A stretch of 64,000 bases of DNA from Plectosphaerella cucumerina (Eukaryota; Ascomycota; Sordariomycetes; Glomerellales; Plectosphaerellaceae). Below are positions 42,374-53,286 of this stretch, piece by piece. The translations under genes were made by a program, and so were the position numbers. The stretch's first letter is position 1. Each line of letters begins with the position of its first letter. The stretch covers positions 3,038,001 to 3,102,000 of the forward strand of contig JAGPXD010000005.1 in NCBI GenBank assembly GCA_020746995.1, read 5' to 3'. Below the pieces are notes generated by a model. The model saw only the letters and a program-made list of their open reading frames with translations, did not search any database and was not told where the DNA came from.

Positions 42374-44830
42374 ATGTCGAAAAGCTCGGCTTCTTCGACG
42401 CCAGTCGTTTCTCAATATCACCACTTCGTACCGCAGTTCCTACTCAAACAATATGCACATCCCTATGGTTCTCGCACGAGCAAGAAAGACAGGAGGCGAC
42501 AAGGACGAACCCCCGTGGACAAGTCCACGAAACGGTTGTATCCCAGGGACCTTGTTCTGAACCGTGTGGATTTCCGTCTTGACGATCCAGTGGTTACCGA
42601 AACGCTCGTCAAAAGTGTTCTTGGTGAGCAGGATATGTACCGCGACAGCAACATGTCAGAGTCTCGGCAGCAGGAGATTGAGGGAGAGTTCAGCAAAATC
42701 GAGTCTCGCGCAGCCACGGTCTTCCGGAAAATCACCAAGGCTTTCGAGCAACGAGAGACCGGCTTGTCGCTGACACGCCAAGATCGAAACCTCCTCCGCA
42801 AGTTCCTCTTTCTCCTCAAATACCGCGGCCCGACCTTTCGCGAGAGGTTCAATCACGAGAGCATAGACGACTACAGCGCCGATGACCGACATCTACTCAT
42901 CAAGTATATGCGAGAGAAGAAGTTCAAGCGGCCCATTGACGTGTGGCTCCACAACCTTCGCGTTCTCATCGACCTCAAAATGGATATCGATCGCAAATGG
43001 ATGGATGACCTCCCAAATCGCATGTACCCCGAGGACGCCAAGTGGGTAATCCTGCATTGCGAGTTTTCGTATCTGGCAATCTGCACCCCGTCTCGACCAG
43101 ACGACGACGAATTCATCCTCACCGACAACTGCTACCATGTCTATGAGGGGCGAAGCAACGAGGTCTTTCATCCCAGCAGCGGCAACATGGAGTCATTGTC
43201 ATGGATTGCGTTCCACGAATTTGCCCCCATCTCACCCAAAGTCATGATCGTGCTCCGAAGCTTCTTACTGCCTTCGGCGGTAGACGATGCGAATCCTGCA
43301 ATCAAGGATACGAAACAGCACATGTGGTCAGCCTTGGTTGGAAACGTTTTCGGCCGGGACACGACTTCGATACTGTCCAATCTCCCTATCGAAAAAGCGG
43401 AAAACAGCTACAGTCAAATTGTTGATGGGGCTCTACGACTGCTTCCAGGAGAGGCCGGCTCAGCCTCCGCGAAACACACGTTTCTCTTCAAATTCTTCAG
43501 CATCGACACGGAGCACGTCAACAAGATTAACGGCATCATGTTTCAAAACGCCAGTACATGCACAAGCCTGGTTTTCGGGACGCAGAAGAGTTTCAAAGAG
43601 ACGCTGGAATGGTACTTGGCCGCGGATCCTCAGGAACTTGGTAAGAGGGTAACGACATCACCGACGGACCCAAAGCGCTCGTGCCTTGAGAAGCTCGCGA
43701 AAGTTCTGAAGCATCTGGGGTCGACTTGCCAGCCTCGTTGGGAGGTGATCAATCGCCCTACATCGAGCGAGAAGGAGACGACCAAAGCAGCCGTGCAAGC
43801 ACTCACAGGAACGGTTCGTGAGATGCCAGAGAGCATTCTGAGAGGCAAAGAGACGAAGACTATGCGGATCTATCGTGGAATTGGTGAGTTATAGCCCCTA
43901 GGCTTTGGACTTTTGGTCACTGACTACCTTACCTAACCTAGGCGGATCAACAATGAGCCTAGTAGATGACATGAAACAGGCAAGCCGTATGATCAACTTG
44001 CGGATCAAACTCGACGTGTGGTCTGCAGGACATGACGAACATCTGCGTCAAGATGTTCGCAAGAACTTATGGGAGATGTATCTGCAGCTACCACGACGCC
44101 GTGTATGGTTCTACTTGAAGCTGTGGAGAGCTTTCGAGCTGGCAGCTTCTATGGACTCGCCAAACCCGACAATGATGTATACGGAACAGGGAGCCAAGGA
44201 CCCCTTGGATGTGATTGCCAAAGGTAGGCTCCAGTCAGCCGCACACCTGATTCTACAGCCCTTTCTGAAGCTAACGGCAAAGCATCAAACATCATCGCTC
44301 CTCACCGTATGAACCATCTCATGCAAACCGCCGTCATGAACGATCTTAGGATTAAGAGGCCACCTGGGTTCCGGCCATGGTCCAAATTCTCAATGGATGA
44401 TGATGGTCGGAGATACGCCCTTGAGCTGAGGGGCTTTGCTTTTGCATTGCCAGGTATGTTACCAACCGGTGGAAAAAGTTAAGATCAAACTCTCCGGCTA
44501 ACACCAAAAGGCCCGATCAGCGATTGCGGTAAGAGACCATCCTGACCTCTTCGACGGAGATCATCGTTCTAATTTATAATTCCAGGCATAACCCAAATCA
44601 AGGACATCGCAGACAGTGCCCGGCCTCACATCATACGTGAAGCGAACCGGAGATATGAAGATCCCCGGGAGAGGACAATCCTGAGAGAGGACGAGGAAAT
44701 TGAGCTAATAACAAGAGGAATGGTGAGAGAAATGTTTGGGGCGGTAATGCGCCATCAGTTCGAGGGTGACGACTTCAGCGAATTCTCCAAAGCGTTCTTT
44801 GGCCTCGTCTATCCTGTCCCTACAGTATAG
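42374..44830 (+). CDS. DUF4238 protein (741 aa)
   Basis: There are five exons: 42374-43883, 43942-44223, 44283-44453, 44511-44528 (18 nt) and 44586-44830. All joins leave one base over and keep frame. The N-terminus has the DUF4238 hallmark SQYHHFVPQFLLKQYA, followed by DLVLNRVDFRLDDPVVTETL and a helical part with RNLLRKFLFLLKYRGPTF. The middle ILTDNCYHVYEG and HEFAPISPKVMIVLRS segments are also family-like. The C-terminal 240 residues are not covered by a domain I know. DUF4238 proteins occur in bacteria and fungi with no assigned activity. Confidence 0.82.
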
Positions 44831-45764
44831 GAGGTGGTGATCAGAAGGTAATAGAGAGCTTTTGTGTGCGTGGATGAATGTACGCATCTCTGCATACTTG
44901 AGTAAATGATACTCTGTAAGTTACCTTCAATGTAATATCACAGTGTGCTCTCCTGTAAGGATCTATTATATACTCAGGTATGCAAAAAGTCCCATGTAGG
45001 CTGCGTCTGGCGATGGATGTATTGTGTGTCGGCTTGTTCTTGGTCCTCTAGATAGCTTCCAGCCACCGGAAGAGTCTCAACTTGTCTCCATGTCACCACC
45101 AGAACATTGACGACTACTGGAAATCAGGTAAGGACGAATGTCGGCAAAGAAAGAGGTTCTCATGAGTCAAGGAGAGGATCTGGCGAAGAAGATGATCTGG
45201 CGAAGAAGATGATCTGGCGACGAGAACGATCTGGCGACGAGAACGATCTGGCAAAGGAGACGATCCCACTCTGGAAGCCAACTCCAACTCACTCATGACC
45301 ACCCCAGGCCACCACCCTCTCACGAACCGCGAATACGAACAACATACGAACAGTATAACACTCCCCACAGCATCCTCACCTCGTCATGCGGGGTGTCCCC
45401 GTCTTGCTTTTGCTCCTCATTCGCGCGGCACCACCACCTCCCCCCTCCCCGCAGGAAACCGAGATCCATCACCACCACGGCCAAGATCTGCACTGCAATA
45501 CAACTCCGAGAACATTCTCGGGTCAATGACCTGCGCGCCATCCCCGCGGGGTAAAAACCCCAGGATCGATCTTCTCCCCCGCATCATAGCCCCGATCGCA
45601 CCAGCCGGGGATCCTTCTCGGCAGCTGGGGGCTCTCGGAGCTGCTCCCCGATGATGCCCTCCTCGGGCCATCACCTCACGAACACTTTGCTCAAAGAATG
45701 GACATAAAACACCACGCGTGAGGCCTCCTCTCATCACCACGATGCACAGCACCAACCACCCAAG
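44831..45764. other. Intergenic with a minisatellite
   Basis: About 930 bases holding the 17-bp repeat at 45177-45261 and the promoter of the rhamnosidase gene. No supported gene. Confidence 0.5.
45177..45261 (+). repeat. 17-bp minisatellite, five units
   Basis: Five consecutive 17-base units all start GATCTGGC: two of GATCTGGCGAAGAAGAT, two of GATCTGGCGACGAGAAC, and one of GATCTGGCAAAGGAGAC. Paired identical neighbours suggest recent unit duplication. Confidence 0.85.
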
Positions 45765-48368
45765 ATGTCCCTCTCCATCGCCCGCGTCTCCTTCGAACAC
45801 CACCGCGAGGCCCTCGGCATCGACGAGACGGCCCCCCGTATATCCTGGCGCTTCAACGGCTCCATCTCTGATTGGCAACAGACCAGCTATGATCTCGAGA
45901 TCACCCGCGGCAGCAACAGCCCCAAGACGTTCACAGTCGACTCCTCAGAGTCTCTCTACGCCCCCTGGCCAGACACCCCCCTCGGCGAGGCAGAGTCCGC
46001 CACCGTCCGCGTCCGCGCCCATGGCTCTTCGTCAGAAACACCCTGGTCCGACTGGGTCCATGTCGAGACGGGTCTCCAGGAGGACACCTGGGCAGACATA
46101 GACCCCATCACTACCCTCTGCCAGCAGCCGACTGACGGGCCCAAGAGGCCCATTTACTTCCGCAAAGACTTTGACGTTCCCGCCGACCTCCTCTCTGCCC
46201 GGCTGTACATTACAGCCCTGGGCTTGTACGAGGCCTCCATTGACGGCAGCCGCGTCGGAGACCGCCTCCTCGCACCGGGATGGCAGTCATACAACCATCG
46301 CCACGTCTACGACACGTACGACGTGACAGCCATGCTTGCCCCGGGGGAGCGTTCGGCCCTCGGCGCCGTGGTAGGCGAGGGCTGGTACGCAGGCCGGCTA
46401 GGCTGGGGCGGCGGCACGAGGAACATCTACGGCGACACCCTCGGCCTCCTGGGCGTGCTGGTCATGACGCGCGAGGATGGAAGTACCATCCGCATCCCCA
46501 CCGATGCGTCGTGGCAGTCCCTGACAAAGGGGCCCATCACCTCGAGCGAGATCTACCACGGAGAGCATTTTGACGACCGCATCGCCGCGAAAGTCGAGGG
46601 CTGGGCGACGCCGGGGTTCAACGCCACGGAAGGATGGACGGGGACGAGGTCCATCGATGCGCCGAAAGGGCGCCTCGTCGCGCCGGACCAGCCTCCTGTG
46701 AGGGCGACGCAGGAAGTCAAGCCCCAGCGCGTCTTCAAGTCTTCCTCGGGCGCTACCCTCGTCGACTTCGGACAGAATCTCGTCGGCTGGCTGCGCGTCA
46801 CCGTCACCGGCCCCGCAGGCCATATGGTACAGCTCCGCCACGCCGAGGTGCTCGAGGACGGCGAGCTCGGCCGTCGCCCCCTCCGCGAGGCCTGGCAGGA
46901 AGAACAGATTCTCCTGAGCGGTCGGGAGATCACGTATGAGCCAAAGTTCACCTTCCACGGCTTCCGCTACGCCCAGGTGGACGGGTGGCCGGCCGACACG
47001 CCCCTGGACGGCGACCACCTCACGGCCGTGGTGGTGCACACGGACATGGAACCGACGGGCGACTTCTCATGCTCGCACGACCTCCTCAACAAATTCCACT
47101 CCAACGTCCGCTGGTCGATGAGGGGCAACTTCCTCTCCATCCCGACAGACTGCCCGCAGCGCGACGAGCGGATGGGCTGGACGGGCGACGCGCACATGTT
47201 CGGCCCAACGTCCAACTTCCTGTACGACACGGCCGGCTTCTGGCGCAGCTGGCACCGCGACGTGTGGTCGGAGATGTCTGCCAACGGCAAGATGATTCCG
47301 TACGCATACACGCCGACGATTCCCGCGGGTTTCGGCGACCAGATGCCCACAGCGGTCTGGGGTGATGTAGTCGTCGCTGGGCCATGGAACTTGTACCGCG
47401 CTTTCGGCGACGCCCTCGTGTTGAGGGAACAACTCCCGCAAGCGCAGAACTGGATTGACAAGGGCGTCAAGCGCAGTGCCGAGGGTGGTCTCTGGGACCG
47501 CTCGACGTTCCAGTTTGGCGACTGGCTTGATCCCTCCTCGCCGCCCTCGAACCCGGGACAGTCCCTGACGAACTCTCACCTCGTCGCCGATGCCTACCTC
47601 GTGCAGATGACGGGTCTCTTGGCCGACATTCTCGAGGCTCTCGGCGGCGATTCGGAAAAGTACCGCGCCCAGCGCGACGAGCTCCGTCGCTTGTTCCAGG
47701 CTGCATGGATGTCCGACGACGGCAGGATGGCCAACACGACACAGACGGCGTACGCTCTCGGTCTCGACTTTGACCTCTTCGACGGCGAGGACGATCTCGC
47801 CACGGGCATCGAGGTTCTCCGCCAACTCGTCGCCGACAACAACTACCTCGTCGGCACCGGCTTTGCGGGAACAGCGCCCCTTGGCCGTGCCCTTTCAGCA
47901 GCCAACGCCACCAACGACTTCTACCGCATGCTTCTCCAGGAACAGCGCCCTTCATGGCTATACCAGGTCGTCATGGGGGGGACCACGACGTGGGAGCGGT
48001 GGGACAGCCTGCTTCCAGACGGGTCTCTGAACCCGGGCGAGATGCTGAGTTTCAACCACTATGCGTTTGGCTCTGTGGCCGACTGGATGCATCAGAACAT
48101 CGGGGGCATTGCGGCAGAGGAGCCAGGGTACAAGAGGATTCGCGTGGCACCGGTGCCGGGAGGGGATATCACCAGCGCGAAGGCCGAGTTTGTCAGTCCG
48201 TACGGTCGTGTGGCGACGGATTGGGAGGTTGATGCTGATGGTTTCCGGCTGACGCTTGACGTGCCGCCGAATTCAAGGGCGACGGTTGTGATGCCCGGGA
48301 GCGGGGAGACGGTTGATGTTGGGTCGGGGAGGCACGAGTTCCGCGATGCTGAGTTCCGGATGCCTTAG
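45765..48368 (+). CDS. Alpha-L-rhamnosidase, GH78, cytosolic type (867 aa)
   Basis: An intronless frame with no signal peptide. Domain order matches bacterial-type GH78: an N-terminal fibronectin-like part (ISWRFNGSISDWQQTSYDL), beta-sandwich modules with RKDFDVPADLLSARLYITAL and LVDFGQNLVGWLRV, the (alpha/alpha)6 catalytic barrel and a C-terminal beta domain. The catalytic region shows DCPQRDERMGWTGDA near residue 461, the acid-containing signature, and TTWERWDS near residue 740. It releases L-rhamnose from pectic or flavonoid glycosides. Lacking a signal peptide it probably acts on imported oligosaccharides or glycosides. A 2.6-kb gene without introns among intron-rich neighbours is compatible with old bacterial transfer, which is inference. 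Confidence 0.94.
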   Translation: MSLSIARVSFEHHREALGIDETAPRISWRFNGSISDWQQTSYDLEITRGSNSPKTFTVDSSESLYAPWPDTPLGEAESATVRVRAHGSSSETPWSDWVHVETGLQEDTWADIDPITTLCQQPTDGPKRPIYFRKDFDVPADLLSARLYITALGLYEASIDGSRVGDRLLAPGWQSYNHRHVYDTYDVTAMLAPGERSALGAVVGEGWYAGRLGWGGGTRNIYGDTLGLLGVLVMTREDGSTIRIPTDASWQSLTKGPITSSEIYHGEHFDDRIAAKVEGWATPGFNATEGWTGTRSIDAPKGRLVAPDQPPVRATQEVKPQRVFKSSSGATLVDFGQNLVGWLRVTVTGPAGHMVQLRHAEVLEDGELGRRPLREAWQEEQILLSGREITYEPKFTFHGFRYAQVDGWPADTPLDGDHLTAVVVHTDMEPTGDFSCSHDLLNKFHSNVRWSMRGNFLSIPTDCPQRDERMGWTGDAHMFGPTSNFLYDTAGFWRSWHRDVWSEMSANGKMIPYAYTPTIPAGFGDQMPTAVWGDVVVAGPWNLYRAFGDALVLREQLPQAQNWIDKGVKRSAEGGLWDRSTFQFGDWLDPSSPPSNPGQSLTNSHLVADAYLVQMTGLLADILEALGGDSEKYRAQRDELRRLFQAAWMSDDGRMANTTQTAYALGLDFDLFDGEDDLATGIEVLRQLVADNNYLVGTGFAGTAPLGRALSAANATNDFYRMLLQEQRPSWLYQVVMGGTTTWERWDSLLPDGSLNPGEMLSFNHYAFGSVADWMHQNIGGIAAEEPGYKRIRVAPVPGGDITSAKAEFVSPYGRVATDWEVDADGFRLTLDVPPNSRATVVMPGSGETVDVGSGRHEFRDAEFRMP

Positions 48369-48892
48369 GGAAGCGGAGGGGGTTGTAGCCGAGATTACAT
48401 CAAATTGCTCCTCGAATTGATTGAGCATCGGCGATGGATGAGGTGTTGCAAATGTGATGGAAGAAATGGTGAAGGAAGCAAGATTGCTTGGCTACTAGAT
48501 TTACGGTGTTGACTCCGCCCCGACCGGAGGCGCGGGGCAGCCTACGCTGCGACGCTGCCACTAAGTGCATGGTACATGACTGACCCAAGACAAACGACAT
48601 TCTCTGAGCAGAACACCATCGACACATTTCCAGCGTCCGATAACATATAAAATCAGAATTCATTTTCGTGAAGTTCCCAAGCAACACATATCCGATACCA
48701 ACCCGTCATTCTCCGCCCTACCCATGCTACATGCGAGGCGTAACCTAATCGTAAACCCCTGACCAAGGTCCGGCCTCACATGGCCAGAAATGCCGAGGTC
48801 CAACGCGGGGGCGCCATGGACCTCAACCCTCTGATCCCGTACCATCACCACATCTTCTCAAGCACTAATCTCCCAAACAACACATCTCCAAA
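48369..48892. other. Intergenic, no gene seen
   Basis: The 3' region of the rhamnosidase and promoter of the gene at 48893. No feature. Confidence 0.5.
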
Positions 48893-49334
48893 ATGGCATC
48901 CGAACCCATCGACCTCATCTTCCTCATCACCCCCAAATCAGGCAAACACGAAGAGGCAAGTCCCCCTTCTTCCCACCTATTCCCCCGCTAACACACCCAG
49001 TTCATCCGCCTCTTCAACGCCTGCGCCGCCCACGCCAAGGCCCATGAACCCGGCACGACGCGCTACCACCTCCTCCGCGGCTTCGCCGACAAAACTCGGA
49101 CGAGTAAACCCCAGCTCGTCGTGAGGGAGACGTGAGTCCCCATCACCAGCGCCTGTAGGGCCAGCAGCTCACTTCCATCACAGGTACACCAACGCCGAGG
49201 CCCTCAGGGTCCATACCCAGGCCGCCCCCGTCGTGGCCATCATGAAAGCCATCACGGGCGGCACCCTAGTCGAGAAGTCTCAGATCATCTACCTCGGCCC
49301 CAACGGGCACGGGTACGACAGGGCAAAGCTCTGA
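48893..49334 (+). CDS. Small ABM-type dimeric alpha/beta-barrel protein (114 aa)
   Basis: There are three exons: 48893-48955, 49001-49131 and 49184-49334; joins give 114 residues. The first intron is GC-AG (GAG|GCAAGT..CCAG). The fold pattern is that of antibiotic-biosynthesis-monooxygenase-like proteins: strand IDLIFLITPKSGKHEEF, helix IRLFNACAAHAKAHEPGT, strand RYHLLRG, strand PQLVVRETYTNAEALRVH, helix PVVAIMKAI and a final IIYLGP. Such small proteins are cofactor-free oxygenases or heme-handling enzymes, often in polyketide contexts, but no biosynthetic cluster is seen here. The assignment is by pattern only. Confidence 0.72.
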
Positions 49335-49392
49335 GGCGGCGGGGGAACTGTCCCGCGAGTTTGTACAGTAATGATACAAGAAACATCCAAGG

Positions 49393-50547
49393 CTAAAAAT
49401 ACCTCTTCGCATCCTCCGGCTTCGCCTGCCACCCCTTGATGAGATTCTCCCACTCCAACGCCTCCATCAGATACCTCTTCCCCGCCTCCTCCTCCCCCTT
49501 GCCCATCGCCTTGTCATACGCCCCCATCTCCAGCACGACCATGGCCTTCATCGCCCCCATGTAGCCCGATACCGCCGCCTTGGTCATGAGCTGCCGATAC
49601 CTCGTCTCGTCCCCCTCGCCCACGAGCAGCGCCGCCTCGTAGAATACCTCGCGCGTGTCATACTTCAGCGCGTCCTCGAGCACGGCCAAGGCCGCTTCCC
49701 GATCACCTTTTTTCGCCAGCAGCTTGCCGAGCTCCAAGGCACAGGTAGCTTCGGTCGTGAACTTCGCGTCGGGCGATTCGGCTGCGATGCGCCGTGCTGA
49801 CTGTAGACCTTCGAGGGCTTCGGCGTCCCGGCCCTCGCGGGCGTTGATGATGGCCACGACCCCCTCGAGATCGGGCATTTTCTCCCTGCGAGCCATGGAG
49901 CGAACGCGACCCGCCGCGCGGGGGTAGATGGCCCTAGCCGATTCCCAGTCTCCCATCTCAATCAAGTGCTGGCTCAACATGATGGCGGCGCGAACATGGC
50001 CCTTCTCACCCGCCGTGTCGAGCATGTGCATGTACAGCAGCCTCTCCGGGTTCGTCATGCGGCCGCGCTTGACATCAAAGGCAAGAATCGAAGCCGCATG
50101 GAGATGGCTAGGGTTGGCCTTTGTCTCCGCGAAGAAGTCATCCTCCCAATTGACGTCCTCCGTGACACTCGCCTGCTTGATGGCTTCGTGGAAGGACTGG
50201 TACAGCCTGTGGAGCTGGGCGATGTCGTACTTTGCGAAGCTCTTCTTCCTCCGCTCCGCGGCCTCCTCGAACGCGGCGAGCGGACATAGCGGGAAGTTGA
50301 AGTGACCCTGGAACCGGGGGAGGCTGCGGTCGAGGTTGGGCCGCTTTGTTTGTACCTTTGGGTTCTTGGTAGGTTTGGTAGGCGGTCTCGGACCTAATTT
50401 AGGTACGGTTGTTGATCCATAAGCTGAGCCGGCCCCCCATCGTCTCGTGGTCGTTGACAGAGCGGCAGCTGACGGTGGGCGGAACAGTCGCGCTCCCTGC
50501 AGCGCCGGGCGGATGCCTTGTCTTGAGTTCATGGCGAGCCGATGCAT
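49393..50547 (-). CDS. Mitochondrial TPR/Sel1-like repeat protein (384 aa)
   Basis: A single exon from ATG 50547. The N-terminal 60 residues are basic, Ser/Thr/Ala-rich and free of acidic residues (RLFRPPSAAALSTTTRRWG), which fits a mitochondrial targeting peptide. The remainder is helical pairs in the style of Sel1/TPR repeats: AAIMLSQHLIEMGDWESARA, ALEGLQSARRIAAESPDA and LGKLLAKKGDREAALAVLED. It probably is a matrix scaffold or assembly factor; I cannot name the complex. Its stop lies only about 60 bases from the stop of the ABM-type gene. Confidence 0.76.
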   Translation of the reverse strand: MHRLAMNSRQGIRPALQGARLFRPPSAAALSTTTRRWGAGSAYGSTTVPKLGPRPPTKPTKNPKVQTKRPNLDRSLPRFQGHFNFPLCPLAAFEEAAERRKKSFAKYDIAQLHRLYQSFHEAIKQASVTEDVNWEDDFFAETKANPSHLHAASILAFDVKRGRMTNPERLLYMHMLDTAGEKGHVRAAIMLSQHLIEMGDWESARAIYPRAAGRVRSMARREKMPDLEGVVAIINAREGRDAEALEGLQSARRIAAESPDAKFTTEATCALELGKLLAKKGDREAALAVLEDALKYDTREVFYEAALLVGEGDETRYRQLMTKAAVSGYMGAMKAMVVLEMGAYDKAMGKGEEEAGKRYLMEALEWENLIKGWQAKPEDAKRYF

Positions 50548-51274
50548 GAGTGGGTCGTCGGCGATAAGATGGGTTGCTGCTTTTCGTCAGTGGTGATTTG
50601 AGTACAGGGCCTGGAATCAGCCCCTACCTTGATGCCGAACGTCGGAAGTTGAGAGGGAAGGGGCTCAAAAGTCGTGCGACGTTGAAGTGAGGAAGGACCC
50701 AACGGCCCGCGCCTGCCAGTGCACCAACGGCATGTGGAGCCCCTGGAGAAATAGCGGCAGGCGCACCATCCGGGGTCCAGCCGCATCCAACCAACCAAAA
50801 GCCCCCAATCTCGCAGCTCCGGCTCCACCTCACATTTTTCCTGACTTCACCAGAACTTTCATTGCCAGCCAGCCTGCTGCCGCAAACCACCAACCCCCAG
50901 CTCATCTCACCGCCAACACGGAAGCAAACACTTTGCTCAACACGCCTGAAGCCTTGCCTGACCGAGAACCCGGTCAGCTCATACACTCGCCTTTAACCCC
51001 CTCGCCCCACAACAGCCCCCTCCCAAGGGCTCGCATCCGCGCTTCCAGGACATCCTTCGAGATAGGTTCCCAGCTGTCCAAGACGGAAGCGGCCCAGGCC
51101 GGCGGCGACGACGGCGGCACGTCCGAGAGAAACACCTCGGCTGCCAGGGAAAGAAGGACGAGGAGAAGAAGCTCAGGATCATCGTCCTCACGTCGCGGAT
51201 CCTCTTCCGTGACCACCACCGCCACCTCGCGCATCACATCATCCTCATCACCCCTTCAAAAGACTACCGCCAAA
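50548..51274. promoter_or_regulatory. Divergent promoter and leader region
   Basis: Lies between the repeat protein (minus) and the U3-associated protein (plus). The frame of the latter stays open upstream to 50687 but is leader-like (CA/CT-rich). Confidence 0.45.
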
Positions 51275-52500
51275 ATGGTCACAACCCGTCGCCAGACGCG
51301 CCGCAACGGCGAAGACTCCTCCATCATAGAGGCTTCCTCCCCCGCTCCCGCAGCCGCAGCCGCCCCCAAGCGGCAACGGAAACTCCCCGTCAGGGGCAAG
51401 GCCTCCGCCGCAGCCGCGGCCTCAGACGAAGACGACTCCTCCCACCTCGAGTCATCCCTCGTCGTCGAGATCCGCACCAAGACCGACTCAGACGAAGACG
51501 GCATCAGCTCCGTCGCAGGTGACGCCGACGACGACGAAGAAGCCGCAGACACCACCATCACGGGCGCCGAGCAGCCCGCTCCAGAGCCTGAGATCGAGGA
51601 GCCCAGCAGCCAGGTCAAACCCGCCACCACCGCCTTCATCGGCAAAAAGATCACGTTCGGCGATGACGACGATGTCGTCGAAGTCGTCGGCGAGCTCGAG
51701 GACGCCACGGCCGAGAAACTCACCATCGCCCCCTCCATCTCGGAGCCCTCCGATGACGGCTCCGACTCGGACGAGGCCCCCGAGGCCGTCTCGACATCAA
51801 AGACGGCCGCACAGGCCATAAAGTCCGCCAAGGCCGCCAACAAGGCCATCGCCGAGTGAGTCCCTTCTCATTCCCTTTTCATCAGATCTCAATCTAACAA
51901 CCTTTCAGGCAAGCAAAGGCCCAGAAGCGTAAGCGCCAAGAACGCTCCGCCCGTCTCCAAGAGCAAGCCACCTCCCGCAAGGCAGCCGCCGCAGAGGCAA
52001 CCCCCCAGAAACCCACCTCCGACGGCGACGCAGACATGCCCGACGCCGCCGCCGACGAGGACGACGACGACATGACCCCCCGCACGCAGCTCCACCTCGA
52101 ATCAGCCGCCGCCTTCTCCGCCGCCCGCAAGCGCTCCTCCGCACCCACCCCCTCCTCCAAGCCCTCCTCCCTCCCCGCCCTCCTCCCGGACGAGTTCCTC
52201 GACTCCGACTCCGAAGGCGAGCAGGACGCCGCCGCCCAGGACGCCGCCGACGACGCGGCCGGCCGTCCCCGCAAGGCCCGCAAGCTCGCCACCGCCGACC
52301 GCGCCGTGACCAAAGACACCCGCCGCGCCGCCGCCCCCGCCCCGGACCGCCTCGTCGGCACCACGCTCTACCGCGCCGCGGCCCGCAAGCGCGACGAGCG
52401 CCTCGCCCCGCGCAGCAGCAAGGCCAGCGCCAACCTCAAGCGTGACCTTCTCGTCAGGGGCCGGACGGCCGTCAAGGCCAACAAGGGCTTCTTCGTGTAG
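51275..52500 (+). CDS. utp16: U3 snoRNA-associated (Utp16-type) nucleolar protein (390 aa)
   Basis: There are two exons, 51275-51855 and 51909-52500. I chose the ATG at 51275 (CAAAATGG context) because the upstream extension is leader-like. The N-terminus MVTTRRQTRRN is basic, then come long acidic runs (SDEDDSS, DADDDEEAAD, GDDDDVVEVV) and a coiled basic part (KAQKRKRQERSARLQEQ). The C-terminal block LPDEFLDSDSEGE..RPRKARKL and the closing LLVRGRTAVKANKGFFV correspond to the U3_snoRNA_assoc family, components of the small-subunit processome for 18S rRNA maturation. The ortholog call to Utp16 is moderately secure. Confidence 0.78.
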
Positions 52501-53286
52501 TCTCTGTTTGATCATTGCGAAAAAAGTCGGGATCCTTCCAAAAGTTGAGGAGACTCTAGGCGTTAAGGGGGTCACATGTGCATTTCTAGTCATTACGAGG
52601 GTAGCCATTGCAAAACGCAGATGAACATCCAGAACCAGTGCCACCGCAGTCACAGTGAATCACCAGTCACGTCACGTCATGAACAAACAATCAAGGTCAA
52701 CCAAGCAGGGGCAGCGCCTCGCCTGCATCTTTACTTTCGTGTATAGCTGTCCTACGTTACACATCCCCTCGTCAAGGTTTCCATCCACACACATGGACCA
52801 CTACAATATCAGCCAGCGAGGGCCTCTTCCTAGTACAAGACAACCACCCGGTAAAGAGCCAAGAAAAACACGGGAGAGAACCCGGGGACGTACATGACCG
52901 TCGTGACGCAAGGACACAGTTAGACGTGATTGGTGGGGGAGGAGAAACAGAAGAAAAAGGTATAGACAAGAAGACCCCCAGGGGAGTTAGGGTTGAGGGC
53001 GTGGTGAGTTAAAAGGGGGTGGGTAGGAGCAAATAGGACAACAGCATCGTGAGGATGTTCCGCGGCCGTTGCGTGGTATCTTGCTTTTTTCCGAGAAAAA
53101 CGCATCGCAATGCTTCCAACGACTGGATATCAGAAAACAGCAACCGGTAGCCGTAGTCGGCCGAGGAGCCGGGAAATGACAAGGAAGGAATATGAGGGGT
53201 ATGAAACTCCCGGAGACCGTAAGAAGATGGGTAAGGAAACAGAGACCCGCGTCGACGACGGGGTCGTGAGCTCAGGGGCGGCCGCA
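52501..53286. other. Intergenic between convergent genes
   Basis: The 3' regions of the Utp16-type and FAR1-like genes; no supported gene. Confidence 0.5.

Noticed and set aside
50687..51274. N-terminal extension of the Utp16-type frame
   Set aside because: Open by chance through CA/CT-rich leader sequence. The ATG at 51275 has good context and starts the basic MVTTRRQ segment.
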